64,000 nt of DNA from the NCBI GenBank assembly GCA_028456385.1, contig JALNQF010000133.1:57098-121097 (forward strand), read 5' to 3'. The notes beneath the pieces are model-generated. The model was not told where the DNA came from. It did not search any database and saw only the letters and a program-made list of their open reading frames with translations. Both the position numbers and the translations under genes were made by a program. This document shows positions 21,620 to 32,299 of the stretch, one piece after another (the stretch's first letter is position 1; every line of letters begins with the position of its first letter). This DNA comes from Ophiosphaerella korrae (lineage: Eukaryota; Ascomycota; Dothideomycetes; Pleosporales; Phaeosphaeriaceae).

Positions 21620-22518
21620 TCAGTTGTTGTTCTGCGAGTTGAGAATCCTCAGGATGGCAAGGAACAGGTTGATGATATCGAGGTATAGGGAGATGGCCGC
21701 AGCAATCTCCTCCTCCACATGGTAATGGCGCATGATCAGCTGCGTGTCCACGAGAATATAACCTGAAAAGATGAGAGCGGTAATAATGCCATAGCCAAGC
21801 TCGAGCTTGCTGCTGTATGGGAAGAACATGGACATGAAACCGAAAAGGATGGCTACCCAGAGTGCGCCGAACAAGTATGGCATCCAGCTTGTGAAGTCAT
21901 ACTTGGACTGGCACGCAAACAGGCTAAGGGCCACGAAAATGCCAAACGTGAATATGACAGCTTCAACCACAATCTTGGAGTCGGTGAAGGATACGATGAC
22001 AGATATAGAGTAAGCTTCCATGGCAGTGAATCCAGCGAGAAATAACAAGTTGGTGGGGTACGACTTGCGCTTCCAAAAGGTAAGGCCGAGGAATGCAAAT
22101 GTACCGAGCATCGACACCCACATCATCCACTGATTTGACTGGATCCAGTTTTTGTATGTGGGTGAAATCATCGAGACATAGCTTACTGCAGCGGTAGCGA
22201 GGAGTTGGACAGTCCTGCTTCTATTAGTGACTGCGCGCATGATTTGTGACGGTATTGGAGACTAGGCTGCACTTACAGAATGGCGTACACCTTTCGGACA
22301 AACGCCATCCGGATGTCCAACGTAGCCTCAGCGACGACACCGCCAAACTTGAAGTCATCAGGTATGTTGTCGTCCTCGCCTCGCGGTACGCCGCGAAGTA
22401 GAGCTTCCTGGGATTCGTCTGCCTGCGCCTGGTAGCTCGGTGGCGCTTGCGAATATGAGGGCGCGCCCTCATCAAGCGAGTCTCGCTGTGGAACGCTGTC
22501 GTATTTTGGGCCGGCCAT
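21620..22518 (-). CDS. BXI1: Bax inhibitor-1 family (TMBIM) membrane protein
   Basis: Seven-helix ER/vacuolar/Golgi protein linked to calcium leak and stress-induced cell death control, orthologous in type to yeast Bxi1/Ybh3. Two exons, 22518-22277 and 22214-21620; 278 aa. The cytosolic N-tail is rich in Pro/Ser/Gln (PSYSQAPPSYQAQA). The domain begins at DIRMAFVRKVYAILTVQLLA, the family's hallmark first helix. Later helices are WVSMLGTFAFLGLTFW, LLFLAGFTAMEAYSISVIV and IITALIFSGYILVDTQLIM. The pH-sensing Asp pair region is represented by VDTQLIMRHY and LYLDIINLFLAILRIL. The C-terminus ends Ser-Gln-Asn-Asn-Asn. The N-tail contains a PPSY motif that could bind Rsp5-type WW domains. Confidence 0.93.
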
Positions 22519-23775
22519 TATGGAGTGAGTAGTCTTCGTGGTTGTCTAGCGATGGTGATCGCAAAGGCAGCGGGTTGTGGAAGAGGGATGGTGGTAGTCG
22601 AGGGGCGTAAGCAGGCAGTGCTCGTGATCTAGTTATGCGACATGACGCAGGCCGTTTACCGTGGAACGTGACGTCTAGCGTGGAAACATCGCGAACCACC
22701 TCCAGCCTTCAGTCCATCCATCACCACCGCCCAGACCCCCAACCGCATTATCAAAGTAAATCATAGCCTTTGTAATGTTTTCTCTACTTGCTAGCTCCAC
22801 ACTTCGAGGAACTACCATGTCCCCATATCTTGCAATTTCGACGCATTTCAATCCATACAAATTATTCCTCATGGACATGAGATGATGCAAGAAAATATAT
22901 ATACTGCTCATGTGGGAACCATAATCATAACACCAGTTCCCACAGAATGCTATGTTGCATTGCAAGAAATCTGTAAAGGGACAACAATAGAGTTATCAAA
23001 AGGTGAAGATGACCATCGATTGCAAGACTGGATCCGCCACAGCTCATTTCATACTTGCTTTCATTGTCGGTATACACCAGATAGGCATCAAGCAATAAAA
23101 ATTTGAGGTTGAGACTCTCCCGGATACAATGTTAACTTCAGACACAAGGGGAAGAAATCACAGGAAATTTGATGCAGTGTTATTTTCGAATAGATGTGAC
23201 ACAATAGAAATTTAGTCACTCAGATTAGCACTTGCTATTTTTCAATACAGTGTTTGTCTCAATATAACGTCCCTCCCTGCGTAGCGAAACACTCCATGTG
23301 GCAAGACGCTATACACGCTTCCCAACACCTAGTTTAAAGCAGCTTAGTTGTAATGTATCGTTATTAACACTAACTATTCACCACGACCTACGCCAAATCG
23401 ATTATACTTCAGGCTCGCTTGTAGCATGACTCATGCACACGCCCACTTTGTCCCCTAGCCTATTCCGTAATAAAGAAGTGTGCTAGGTCTAAGCTAGGTG
23501 TATTGGTACAGTACAGTATTCTATATAGTAGTTATTACAAAATTGATGTTATTGTTTATAGTCCTTTACATATCTAACGCATGTTTTCACGAACATATGT
23601 AACAGTCCTGATCCTATTGCTTGCTTCCCTACTTATACTACGTGGAACCCCTAGGGGAATACAAACCCGAAAGCATCTATGAATAATGTTGGAGATACGC
23701 GCGAGCAGTAGGACGATCATCCCTAAGTGTGGTATTATACCCAGCGCATGCTCTTTTTACAGGGCACTGGATTCA
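22519..23775. other. Transition into AT-rich accessory island
   Basis: AT content rises clearly after about 22.7 kb, with many short frames and frequent stops. No gene, repeat or RNA recognised; it marks the left border of the accessory block. Confidence 0.5.
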
Positions 23776-24288
23776 TTATAACGTTACTGACTTGCCTTGG
23801 TGCTCCAGCACTCTCGCTAAGTTGCTCATGCTCGTCAGCGTGTATGGATGCTCAGGCCCAAGAACCTTTCTCAAATGCGCCAGCACCTGCCTGTTTATCG
23901 ATTCCGCCTCCTTGTACTTGCCTTGGCTGTTCAGTATGAGCGCTAAGTTATTCATACTCGTCAGCGTGAATGGATGGTCAGGCCCAAGCACCTTCTCTGA
24001 ACGCACCAGCGTCTGCCTGCTTATTGATTCCGCCTCCTCGTACTTGCCTTGGTTGTTTAGCACAAGCACCAAGTTACTCATATTCGTCAGCGTGAATGGA
24101 TGCTCAGGCCCAAGCACCTTCTCCCTCCGCGCCAGCGTGTGCCTGTCCATTAATTCTGCCTCCTTGTACTTGCCTTGGCTGTCTAGCACGACCGCCAAGT
24201 ATGCTCTTGCTAGGGTTATAAGATCGACGCTTTTGATACAGGGTAAATGAGCCCTCGAGCAGTAGTGCTGTGTACGGGCTGTAGTCAA
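23776..24288 (-). pseudogene. Truncated TPR array (kinesin-light-chain/NLR type)
   Basis: The frame encodes about 3.5 tetratricopeptide units with a strict 42-residue period, each carrying the block LGPEHPFTLTSMNNLA...QGKYKEAES. Units start at about 24114, 23988 and 23862. This type forms the C-terminal ligand-sensing arrays of fungal STAND/NLR proteins. No NB-ARC or NACHT part is present nearby, the array stops after ...VLEHQGKSVTL, and the first 20 residues do not look like TPR. A splice-acceptor-like CCCTAG just before the first unit suggests this is the last exon of a lost gene. The near-identical units imply recent expansion. Likely a relic, though a short expressed protein is possible. 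Confidence 0.7.
23779..24114 (-). repeat. 126-bp direct repeats coding TPR units
   Basis: Two full copies and one partial copy of a 126-bp unit (42 codons), highly similar at DNA level. CCAAGTTACTCAT/GTCAGCGTGAATGGATG blocks recur on the + strand. Confidence 0.85.
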
Positions 24289-24710
24289 ACTAAACCACGC
24301 GCTAGACAGTTACCCTAAAAATAACCCAACTAAAATCTCGGTTGGACCGACTAGAAATCTTATAAGTCTAGCTTTGAGGCCTACTAGAAGAATGGAGAAG
24401 TGATATGAGAGAATTGGGCTGATGCACTATTTGAAGATGTTGTAGGAAGTAGAAAGGGATGTAAGATTGACGATCGTGCAAACTCAAAGAATGAAGAATG
24501 CTGGAAAGCTAAGTCAATCGAGCCGATCTAGAAGCTTATGCCCTGTCAAAATAGTCCCCGATGCTATGTTTTTGGAGAAAGAAGAGAGAAGGAAGAAGGA
24601 AGAAGGGGTTGGGTTGATCCTTATTGATGTGGAGGAAGGAGTGGTCTACGACCGCCAACTTCAGCTCATCAAGCGCCGAAACTCTTTGTAAGATCATCGA
24701 ACCTCCAAAA
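24289..24710. other. AT-rich spacer 5' of the nucleotidyltransferase
   Basis: No coding exon recognised. A purine-rich GAAGAAGAAGG stretch lies at about 24.57-24.61 kb. Confidence 0.4.
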
Positions 24711-25448
24711 ATGTCACCTCTGCGTCATCAAGCCCTTCTTAATACTGCTAGAAAAGTTGTCAGCTCTACAAAACAGATTCTCGGAGATGACGCTAGACAT
24801 TCGAGAATGGTTCTCGTTAGCGGTTTGGCCGTGATGCGATTGACGAACAACTATCGCATAACAACGGTCAGAGGAAGAGTAAAGAATTTGATCTTTCTAA
24901 ATTAACAATGTTTCTGAGCAGGATATCGACTTTTTCGTTGGAGGGAATTTGAAGCCCTCGATTCTGAAGAAAGAACTGCCCTGGGTTTGCCGTGATTTCA
25001 CGACAAACATGGAGGCCATAAATGGCATTACGTTTCGCTGCCCTGTCACCAAAACAATCGTACCGATTGACCTCATAGACAAATCTGTGGTAAGTTCACC
25101 CTGGTTTCGATTCTTGATATCCAGAAGATGTTAATTGGTTCTTAGACAGGGTTTGAGCCCAAAACTAAGGCTCTTCAAAGTTTCGAGGCCGGAAAACTCC
25201 CATGGGCAAGTCGAGACGATTTGATCTCCATGAAAGCATATGGTGCATCGAAGAGAGATGACGAGTTAAAACTCGTTCGAGATGTCGCCGATATTGCGCG
25301 TATCTTGAGCATGCACCCTGGCCCTTTGGTATTTGAAGGGTTTTCGTTGGCTCGCGAAAATCGAGATTTTGTGAGGAATTTTCTGCCGCTCTTAGTTGAG
25401 CATAGTGATTGGTCGGAGAAAGAATGGTTGGAAAGGTTGGGCTTGTAG
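24711..25448 (+). CDS. Small nucleotidyltransferase-fold protein (AbiEii/MNT-like)
   Basis: Three exons, 24711-24866, 24922-25089 and 25146-25448; 208 aa. The strand-loop-helix MVLVSGLAVMRLTNNYRITT followed across the intron by DIDFFVGG is the NTase pattern: a small-residue helix turn, then the Asp-x-Asp metal site and a hydrophobic strand. A later strand with Asp (IVPIDLIDKS) could supply the third carboxylate. The second half is helical (DELKLVRDVADIARIL) as in antitoxin-like AbiEii or MNT proteins, which nucleotidylate RNA or protein partners. This is fold-level recognition from motifs, not a named orthologue. Intron 2 has tandem acceptors (TAG ACAG) that add or drop one Thr. Convergent with the nuclease-fold gene, stop to stop 64 bp. 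Confidence 0.7.
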
Positions 25449-25512
25449 CCAGGATGGGAGTATCGTGGGTTCAGACAAGGCGATATATCATAAAGTATCA
25501 TATTTTAATTCA

Positions 25513-26619
25513 CTAAGGAATCTTAACTCCTATCGCAATCCCATAGTGATCACTTACCCATATCTTTTGCAGGTCTCTCTCTAGACCTAGGGGCCGTAGT
25601 TTTTGCAACAGCTCTTTTGAAGATACATCCACTGTCAATCCGACACCAAGCCGCATAATCATTTCTTCATCGCCTTGGGTATTGGCGAGGTTGGTTGTCT
25701 TGACGCATCCGCTATACAAGAATTTATCTAGGCGAGCTGGAGGAAATTCTATTGAATTTGATTGGTATCCCCAGGTATGTCCGTTGACTTGATTGCAAGG
25801 TAAATCTCCTTTGCCGGCCTTCGTAGATTGATCACCCCATGCGTCTCTCAGTCTCACTCGTCTGTGTAACGTGTAGTCTGAATGGTGGGTTGCGTTCATG
25901 TCGCCCCCAACTAACCCAGCAACAACTCTAACCTCATTTTCTACTCCCCCAAAACTTTGCGAAATCAGCTCTAATTGTTGTGCGCGAAGAGAAATTCCTT
26001 CTTGAAGTGACTCTAAGTGGGTTGTGCAGACACGAAAGACTTCTTTTGCACAGTTGGGCGATTTTTTCGAAGAGCACAAATGCAAATCTGCAAACATCGC
26101 GTCTCTTCCCATTTCTGACGGTAAAGGCATGCGAAAGGAGTTTTGGAGCCTCAAGCTTCTTGATATCATTGCCATCGTGTAGTAACTTGCTTGCCTTGGT
26201 ATTCCTGCTTGGAAAATTATCGGAGGTTCATGACCAATGACTATAAAGTTATCCTGTACCCATTTGGTTTGCATAATTTGCTGAGCCGAAAGTTGAGATA
26301 CCTCCTGTAGAAGTATAACTAGCTGGGTCGGGTTATTTCCAAGGGTGTTTTGAAGATAATGCATTATTTTGGCGACACGCTTTTTCGGCGCCGGGTTGTT
26401 GAAATTAATGTTCCATGATATAAGTTTAAGGAGGCTATCGCGCTCTAAGCCCTTAATCTGATCTTGGGCGGGTTTAAGCTCGCGCCACTGGTTTTGGTAG
26501 ATTTGTGGTAAAATCGGTTGTCGAGAGCACATTTGCCAAACTGACTTTGCGATCATTCTTGCCATCTCCGAATTAGACGATTTCCATTTCTGTAGAGATA
26601 TCTTTCTAAAATTTAACAT
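25513..26619 (-). CDS. Endonuclease/exonuclease/phosphatase-fold protein (TDP2/APE-like)
   Basis: About 368 aa with all core EEP motifs: LLKLISWNINF (strand 1, Asn), LQEVSQLS (metal Glu), VCTTHLES (His), GGDMNATHHSD (DxN), RLDKFLYSG and the terminal SDHYGIAIGV catalytic Asp-His. The spacing and TTHLES/GGDMN wording resemble the tyrosyl-DNA phosphodiesterase 2 branch. Substrate may be DNA, RNA or a phosphodiester adduct. Met at 26619 lies in an acceptor-like context. An upstream exon ending near 26654 could join at the CTACAG before Lys-Trp-Lys in phase, so the true N-terminus may be longer; no ATG was found in that upstream frame. AT-rich codons. Convergent with the nucleotidyltransferase. 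Confidence 0.8.
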   Translation of the reverse strand: MLNFRKISLQKWKSSNSEMARMIAKSVWQMCSRQPILPQIYQNQWRELKPAQDQIKGLERDSLLKLISWNINFNNPAPKKRVAKIMHYLQNTLGNNPTQLVILLQEVSQLSAQQIMQTKWVQDNFIVIGHEPPIIFQAGIPRQASYYTMAMISRSLRLQNSFRMPLPSEMGRDAMFADLHLCSSKKSPNCAKEVFRVCTTHLESLQEGISLRAQQLELISQSFGGVENEVRVVAGLVGGDMNATHHSDYTLHRRVRLRDAWGDQSTKAGKGDLPCNQVNGHTWGYQSNSIEFPPARLDKFLYSGCVKTTNLANTQGDEEMIMRLGVGLTVDVSSKELLQKLRPLGLERDLQKIWVSDHYGIAIGVKIP

Positions 26620-27143
26620 ATTTCAGTTTCAAATGCAGCCGATGACTTACTAGGTTCGTTAGCTGACTCTCGGAGTATAGATACTATGTATCTTTGTTTC
26701 AGGTGATGGCCAATAGCTTGCTGAAGCGAGGGAATGTTTTGTCTTTTAGAGCATGAAGTAGAGGCGACTTTATATGAGTAGAAGAATGACGTCAAAGAGT
26801 TTTCGATGAGTCATATGAGAGATATGGTACCATGGTTGAGATTACCAAAAGAGCAATCTTGACCTCGAAAGTATAAAGATTTTGCAAACCAAAACTCTCC
26901 AAAGCGATCATTTCCATTGGTTCAAATTGATTGAACACTAGGTGGCGACCGGAGCGAGCTGACCAGGGCCCAATTTCAGAACCTCTTCATGCTGCTTGAA
27001 GCTCAGGCACGAATCAGGTCCAATCACGCTGGCCTCGTGTTGACTCGGGGGTTGCTTAGCCACAACTCAAGCTTATGCAGCTAAGTAGCAGCAGGGGCCT
27101 AAGATGATAAAATAGTAAGTATAGAAATATTGATACGTTTGTA
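26620..27143. other. Spacer between nuclease-fold gene and HET fragment
   Basis: It may contain a 5' exon of the nuclease-fold gene (about 26655-26795, minus). 26.94-27.08 kb is locally GC-richer than its surroundings. No other gene seen. Confidence 0.4.
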
Positions 27144-27470
27144 TTAAAAAGCTATATATATCCTACCGCCATTTTCGGCGGCATATACCACCCTTTTTGT
27201 AGGGCATTGTCGTCGGTGGTGAGTCTGTATAGTGCAACAGGTATCTACCCAGAAATATCGGAGGCTATTCGCTACAGCTTGTCTGCCACAGAAGCGGATT
27301 TTGGCGTAGCTAGTCTTATCCTTGCCCATACCGGCCACCAGCTCATTGTATTCGACTTCTTGACCTGCGGTCCAGGTGTGCGATAGTATGGCATAAGGAG
27401 GAGGATCGTCATCCTCAAAAGAAACCAGCTTAAAATTGTCGCCCGGTAAGCGTTCCAGAAGACGCATCAT
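27144..27470 (-). pseudogene. Truncated HET (heterokaryon incompatibility) domain gene
   Basis: It starts MMRLLERLPGDNFKLVSFED, the typical N-terminus of HET-domain proteins. It continues through PPYAILSHTWTAGQEVEYNEL, KIRFCGRQA and LRYFWVDTCC, covering only the first about 80 residues of a domain that normally exceeds 150. The conserved Ile-Asp/Lys continuation after DTCC is lost, and the frame ends in about 28 unrelated residues. HET domains trigger cell death on non-self recognition. This copy looks like a 3'-truncated relic, and I could not place a rescue exon in the AT-rich DNA downstream. A GC-richer 200-bp stretch lies directly upstream. Confidence 0.75.
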
Positions 27471-28160
27471 GGCACCCTTATGCTCCCTGAGTGGAGGATG
27501 TCCGGCAGATTCGATCGTCGTGCAAGCGTATTGTCGTAGACAGCCGGGGAGCGCGGAGAAGTGATAGTCTAAACATCTCCCGGCTTGCTCAAGTTTCGTG
27601 CATTATCACGGAACACATCAAGCAGGCTGCGAGCTAGAGCTCGAGGGTGCTCCAGCGTACTCGGGCTGGCGTGAGTCGTGGTACACCCCCAGCATGTTTT
27701 ACACGAAAAAACACACTATACAATTCACTATGCTAGCGTATAATCTGACCTCCTCTGTTTATATAATGCCCGGTTGACTCTTTCTTCCTCCAACAAGCAT
27801 TAAAATATAATTAAATACACACACACACACATATATATATACACGAACATTACAAACTTTGCCATGAAGCTCAATCAGCCCCTCAAAATTGCATCTACAG
27901 TAGTTACTTCGACTTTAAAATCGCAAAAGTTGTGCACACTTTGGTGTTTAGATATAAGCTTGGATGCGATAATCAATTGTTGGTTTTGTGAACCTTTCTA
28001 GAATCATTTGCTGTAGTCCATCACGGTCGCATCGTCCGCGGGGGTTGGCACGTAGTGCAGAACGACCCCTCACCTTTGACCTAACCAACCCCGCACAATT
28101 CCATCAGACTTAGGCGCTGTGAACACCCTAAAGCTTAAGATCATCGTTCTGCCAGACCAC
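27471..28160. other. Spacer with AC/AT microsatellite
   Basis: GC-richer to about 27.67 kb, then AT-rich. A compound (AC)n(AT)n microsatellite lies at 27816-27845. No gene recognised. Confidence 0.5.
27816..27845 (+). repeat. Compound (AC)n(AT)n microsatellite
   Basis: Seven or more AC units followed by five AT units. Confidence 0.9.
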
Positions 28161-28754
28161 ATGGCAAATCAAACCTGTATAATCTGTAATGGCTCCAACG
28201 CTAAATCCTGTTCCTCATGCCGTTCGATTTCGTATTGCTCCCAAAAATGCCAGAAAGACGACTGGTCCCTCCACAAGACGATCTGCAAAACCTTTGCAAC
28301 CTTGCCGTCACGCCCATCACCTTCGCACAAACTCGCAATCCTCTTCCCAGTCGATTCAAAAGATCCACAGCTTATTTGGATCGAGTGCAAACGGCATATT
28401 GATGATGAAGATGGAGTTGCATGGGAATCGCCAGAAACTCAAAACATACTGGAAATCGAGAACCTTGACTTCAAATCCGGACATTCAAGAGAGTTCAAGA
28501 AAATAACGCGGAGTAAGCTTCGCAAATTCAATCTCAGCTATACAGTTGAGGTTATTGTTCGAGAAGCTGCTCTAATTGATGGCTCCACGCCTAACATTTG
28601 TGTTCAACATACCACGAAAGGGCGGATGACACACGATTGGAGGGGACCAATAGTGGTCATGCGTCAGCCGGGCACCGCTATCGACCCTTTGTTCTACGAG
28701 GATATAAGGGCTAGTGATTTTCGAGTTGCAGTTGATTATTTCCTCTCTTATTGA
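28161..28754 (+). CDS. MYND-type zinc finger protein
   Basis: Single-exon 197-aa protein. The N-terminal MYND finger has its full ligand set in CIICNGSNAKSCSSC, YCSQKCQKDDW and LHKTICK (C-x2-C, C-x2-C, C-x3-C, H-x3-C). MYND fingers bind proline-rich partners. The remaining 150 residues (LIWIECKRHIDDEDG..., TVEVIVREAALIDGS, RGPIVVMRQPG) look like a compact domain frequent in fungal MYND paralogues, with no known activity; no SET domain is present. The frame is open upstream to 28119, but the first ATG is at 28161, just before the finger. These proteins are numerous and variable in Pleosporales, in keeping with the accessory setting. Confidence 0.85.
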   Translation: MANQTCIICNGSNAKSCSSCRSISYCSQKCQKDDWSLHKTICKTFATLPSRPSPSHKLAILFPVDSKDPQLIWIECKRHIDDEDGVAWESPETQNILEIENLDFKSGHSREFKKITRSKLRKFNLSYTVEVIVREAALIDGSTPNICVQHTTKGRMTHDWRGPIVVMRQPGTAIDPLFYEDIRASDFRVAVDYFLSY

Positions 28755-30018
28755 AGGAGTTTAAAATCCAGCTTAAATGTAATTCTTCAATTAGGACACA
28801 AGGTTTGGCTATGCGCAAATATGATTAGGGCAAGTAAAAAGCGCTTAATATAGTTCCCGTTCGGTAGAAAAAACAGCGCAAAGTGATTTGTACAACAAAG
28901 TAACATCGTGGGCAGCATTGCTGGATAGTCTTAGTCACACATAATAGGCAGTTATAGCGTGTTTAATAGGTTGGTGAGCGGCGAATAAGACTTGATCCGA
29001 ATGTGGTCAAACGAGGGAATGAGGTAATGTGAGGACTGTCTATAGCAGATAGTGTAGAATAAATATGTAAAGAAACTGAAAGCGTTCGTTGGAGCACAAA
29101 AGGGCACCCTCTTCCCAGGGGGGAACTGACATTACTAGCTCTGAGCCTTTTCTTCGATCGACTCTCGGCTGCGCGCACAAGTGTATACTTCGTATGATAG
29201 CTTACGGTTGTTGATAACTAGATTCATGGCACAGTAGAGGTCAAGGATGATGCGCATCTTAGAGGACTCGTTAGGAGGCATTAAATGCGAATAGGATTCA
29301 TTAGTAGGTTTGCGACGTAGAATATGGTCGTTGAACACACATCCACAGCCTTGACTTAGTGTCTACATTACGAGAGATACATAACTCTATAATTTTCAAC
29401 CGGGGCATCTTCTCCCGACCGGAGATCCTTGATCGCATAGTCCGCAGGTACCGATCGACGTGGCGACGTTGTATGACAAAGGGCGCCATGGCCGCCACAG
29501 GGTAGATAACGACTCAAAATCAGGGGAGACTAAGAGATATTTTTTATACTATTTGATGGGTTTGAGAGGCTAAAAGTGCCCAATGGTGTTGCTGTACGCT
29601 GAGGGGTACAGTTTTATTTCGCTTCGCGGGCAAAATATGTCTATGGATGATATTTATGCGGCCATTTTGCCAAATAATTTTCAGAGCTGCTATATGAATT
29701 TTGCTGCTCGTCCTTGGGGCGCGTTCGATATCGAGTACTATCTTCCGATCAGCCTAGGTGGCCCGATCGTTTGATTATTTTGGATCTGGATGAATGGGAA
29801 GTGCTTTTAACATCCGCGAGCGAGTAAAAGGAGGCATGGTGACAATAGATTTTCGCTTAAGATCTTACGAGACTGACCGCAATGGGTATTGCCAATGTGA
29901 AATTCTGATCCGATCCATTCAAATCTGAAGCGGATAAAAATGAAGCACCCAACTCGAAACTGCTCCGGTGATCACAAAACATTTTCTTATACCCTCTTCT
30001 AGATAATACCACATCTTT
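28755..30018. other. AT-rich spacer with short unassigned minus-strand frames
   Basis: Minus-strand frames at 29135-29498 read as protein-like (HVDRYLRTMRSRISGREK; MRIILDLYCAMNLVINN) and might be debris of a split gene, but no family is recognised and no consistent splice model emerged. Nothing else found. Confidence 0.4.
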
Positions 30019-30588
30019 CTAGATATTTTTATCGTCAGTCAGTTTTACCACAATTTTTGGTTTATTCACAAGCGTCTGCAGCACAACACAGTACCTCTCC
30101 GTCAACTTGCCCAGCGTCGCCACCTCTGTCTCCGTGACCTCTTTCCCATCTTCCCTTTTCCCAAACTTGACCTTAAACTCCAACCGTATATCTGTGATGC
30201 CAACCGGCGCCAACCTGTCCACTCCCATTGTCCCCTTGAAATCCAAATCGCCCTCTGCAGAAACAGTACCCTCAGCAATGGGTATGCCCAGCACAGTCGC
30301 AACTGCCTTAAGCGTCACGCCCGAGCACGCAACAAGGGCGTCAAGCAGCATATCTCCCGAGCAAAGCTCGCCGGATATGCTGGGGTCGTCGCCACCGGCT
30401 TTCGGGTGCAGGCCTGCTACGCGCGATGCCTCTTTTACAGCGGCGCCGGTTGGGAGTTTGCATGTTATCGAGGAGGAGTCAAGTGAGCCTGTGGATTTGA
30501 GGGTTACGATGGCAGACGATGGGTCTTTGCGGTAGCTGTCTTTGATGGGGGCTTGCTTTTCGCGGAGAGCTTGGGCTGGGGTCGACAT
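30019..30588 (-). CDS. OsmC-like protein (peroxide-reducing Ohr/OsmC superfamily)
   Basis: Single-exon 189-aa OsmC/Ohr fold protein. The two redox cysteines are recognisable: one on the central helix (LLDALVACSGVTLKAVATVL) and one near the C-terminus (LTERYCVVLQTLV). The substrate-pocket sequence GLHPKAGGDDPSISGELCSGDM precedes them. Members reduce organic hydroperoxides or bind thiolated substrates. Bacterial-type OsmC genes are scattered in fungi, so horizontal origin is possible but not shown. Codons are GC-richer than neighbouring island genes and show the C-rich 5' to G-rich 3' flip, like the housekeeping genes here. Confidence 0.85.
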   Translation of the reverse strand: MSTPAQALREKQAPIKDSYRKDPSSAIVTLKSTGSLDSSSITCKLPTGAAVKEASRVAGLHPKAGGDDPSISGELCSGDMLLDALVACSGVTLKAVATVLGIPIAEGTVSAEGDLDFKGTMGVDRLAPVGITDIRLEFKVKFGKREDGKEVTETEVATLGKLTERYCVVLQTLVNKPKIVVKLTDDKNI

Positions 30589-32299
30589 GGTGGGCTGGGG
30601 GTTTATGTTGTGATGATGGGTTTTAGGAAGTGCTCGATACTACATTTTGGTGTATTTATACTAAGAAGCTCCTGAGATGTCTAGGTATCGTTAGCTTATT
30701 GATCTGAAAGAAAATACCTGGGTACCCCGCAAGCGAAAACGTATGCTCCGTAGCCCCGCTCTCTCGCCTTTCGAGCGAGATATCAAAAAGGAAGGTAGAG
30801 ACCTAGTGCGTTTGGCATTTACCATGAAGAAACGCCTTTCCAGTTAGGATATTAGAATCAAACAACTTATCTACTTGCGCCATGCCAATTGTTCATGTTC
30901 AACTGACTTATGTTTTGGTCTGGATATATATGTCATGACTCGTTATAGTCGGGTTATATCACATTGCATTACTCGTTTATGACTACGCTTGTGCTTGCAT
31001 CAGCAGCACCATGGTCCAAAGCTGATATGCTTGGGCTGTTTTCCCTAATTATTTGAAGAATTAAACGAGAAAATCGAAAATTTAAATTTAATGACTAGAC
31101 TTGACTACGTTCCATCTATGAAATCATGCAGTGCCTATATGATCTATGACTGACCATTGCAAAGGTTTCCTCACAGATAGCCTTTATCAACATAGCAATA
31201 TCTCGTGACCTTTAGCCCCTATACTGTTGTTTGTATTCCTTAGGAATAAAGACGATCGCAGAAAATCCATTGACTCTTCAAAAAATGCGCGAAACCAGTA
31301 ACAGATCTTTGTTGAGAGCAACCATCATTGATGCATTCAGAGAAGCTGCGCCCCGTCTGACACTAAGCATGGCCGTAGTTGGTGGTGGAGTAATAGTGCT
31401 GAAGATTCACCGGATGATTAGTCCTTTCGCCCTAGTTGCGTGAATTATACAAGGTGATGTGGTAAGGTGATGTGGCAAGGCTGATTCCGGTGAAGGAAAC
31501 CCTGTCAGCACTAACGTGTCAGCGGTTATTATGACCATAAGAGCCGCTCAAATACTCCAACATGAGGTTACATCTTTCGATTAAAGAGTTTTTTAACGAG
31601 TAGAAGAGCTGCATTTGATTTCGTCACTTTTCTCTCCCGCTTGCCAACTCTCATGGTGAGTTTTAACTCAATACCCCCCGATTTTCAATATATAGCCTCT
31701 CAACTTTCTTCAATATAACCATATAACCTAACAAGAGTATTTGTATTTCTCTCAATTCAAAGCAGGTAGGGCAATGTACAGTTGATCTTGAGACAGTAGG
31801 CAATGAGCCTCTTCTTGCCCACACAAATGGTGATGGAATGTCCAACTAGCAAAAGCATTAAATTCTAAAATATCTCAAAAATTAAAAATAAAAACTTGAT
31901 TTCCTAGCTTCGGGCTATGTTATACATTTCATTGAACACATACAAACAAAAACTAACTGCAAAGGAGGGATCGCGGTTGACATTGCCCACCAATTGATCA
32001 TTTCCGTCTGCGGAAATGATATCAACTATTCTCTATTGTGTTTCATACATGTGTCCCTAAGAATTCTCTCCTATCTCCCCACCCCATCGCTTTTGTTTGA
32101 AAGGAATGCTAGGAGAAGTTGATCCAGATCAATCTTGATGTTTCGCCCTAAGCATATACTATACATATTATGTTGCATCTACTATATGTCAGTGTATCAC
32201 ACAAATATATTTACAATATAAAGGCAGATTGCCTGGCAAAACGCTCACCTCAACACAAAAGTTGTCTTTTCCTACAACGTCAGTCATCAAGCCCAGGAG
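30589..32299. other. AT-rich gene-poor stretch
   Basis: A + frame at 31231-31443 (70 aa, ending ISPFALVA) starts near an acceptor-like CCTTAG and could be a stray exon; no family recognised. Otherwise low-complexity AT-rich DNA. Confidence 0.4.
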
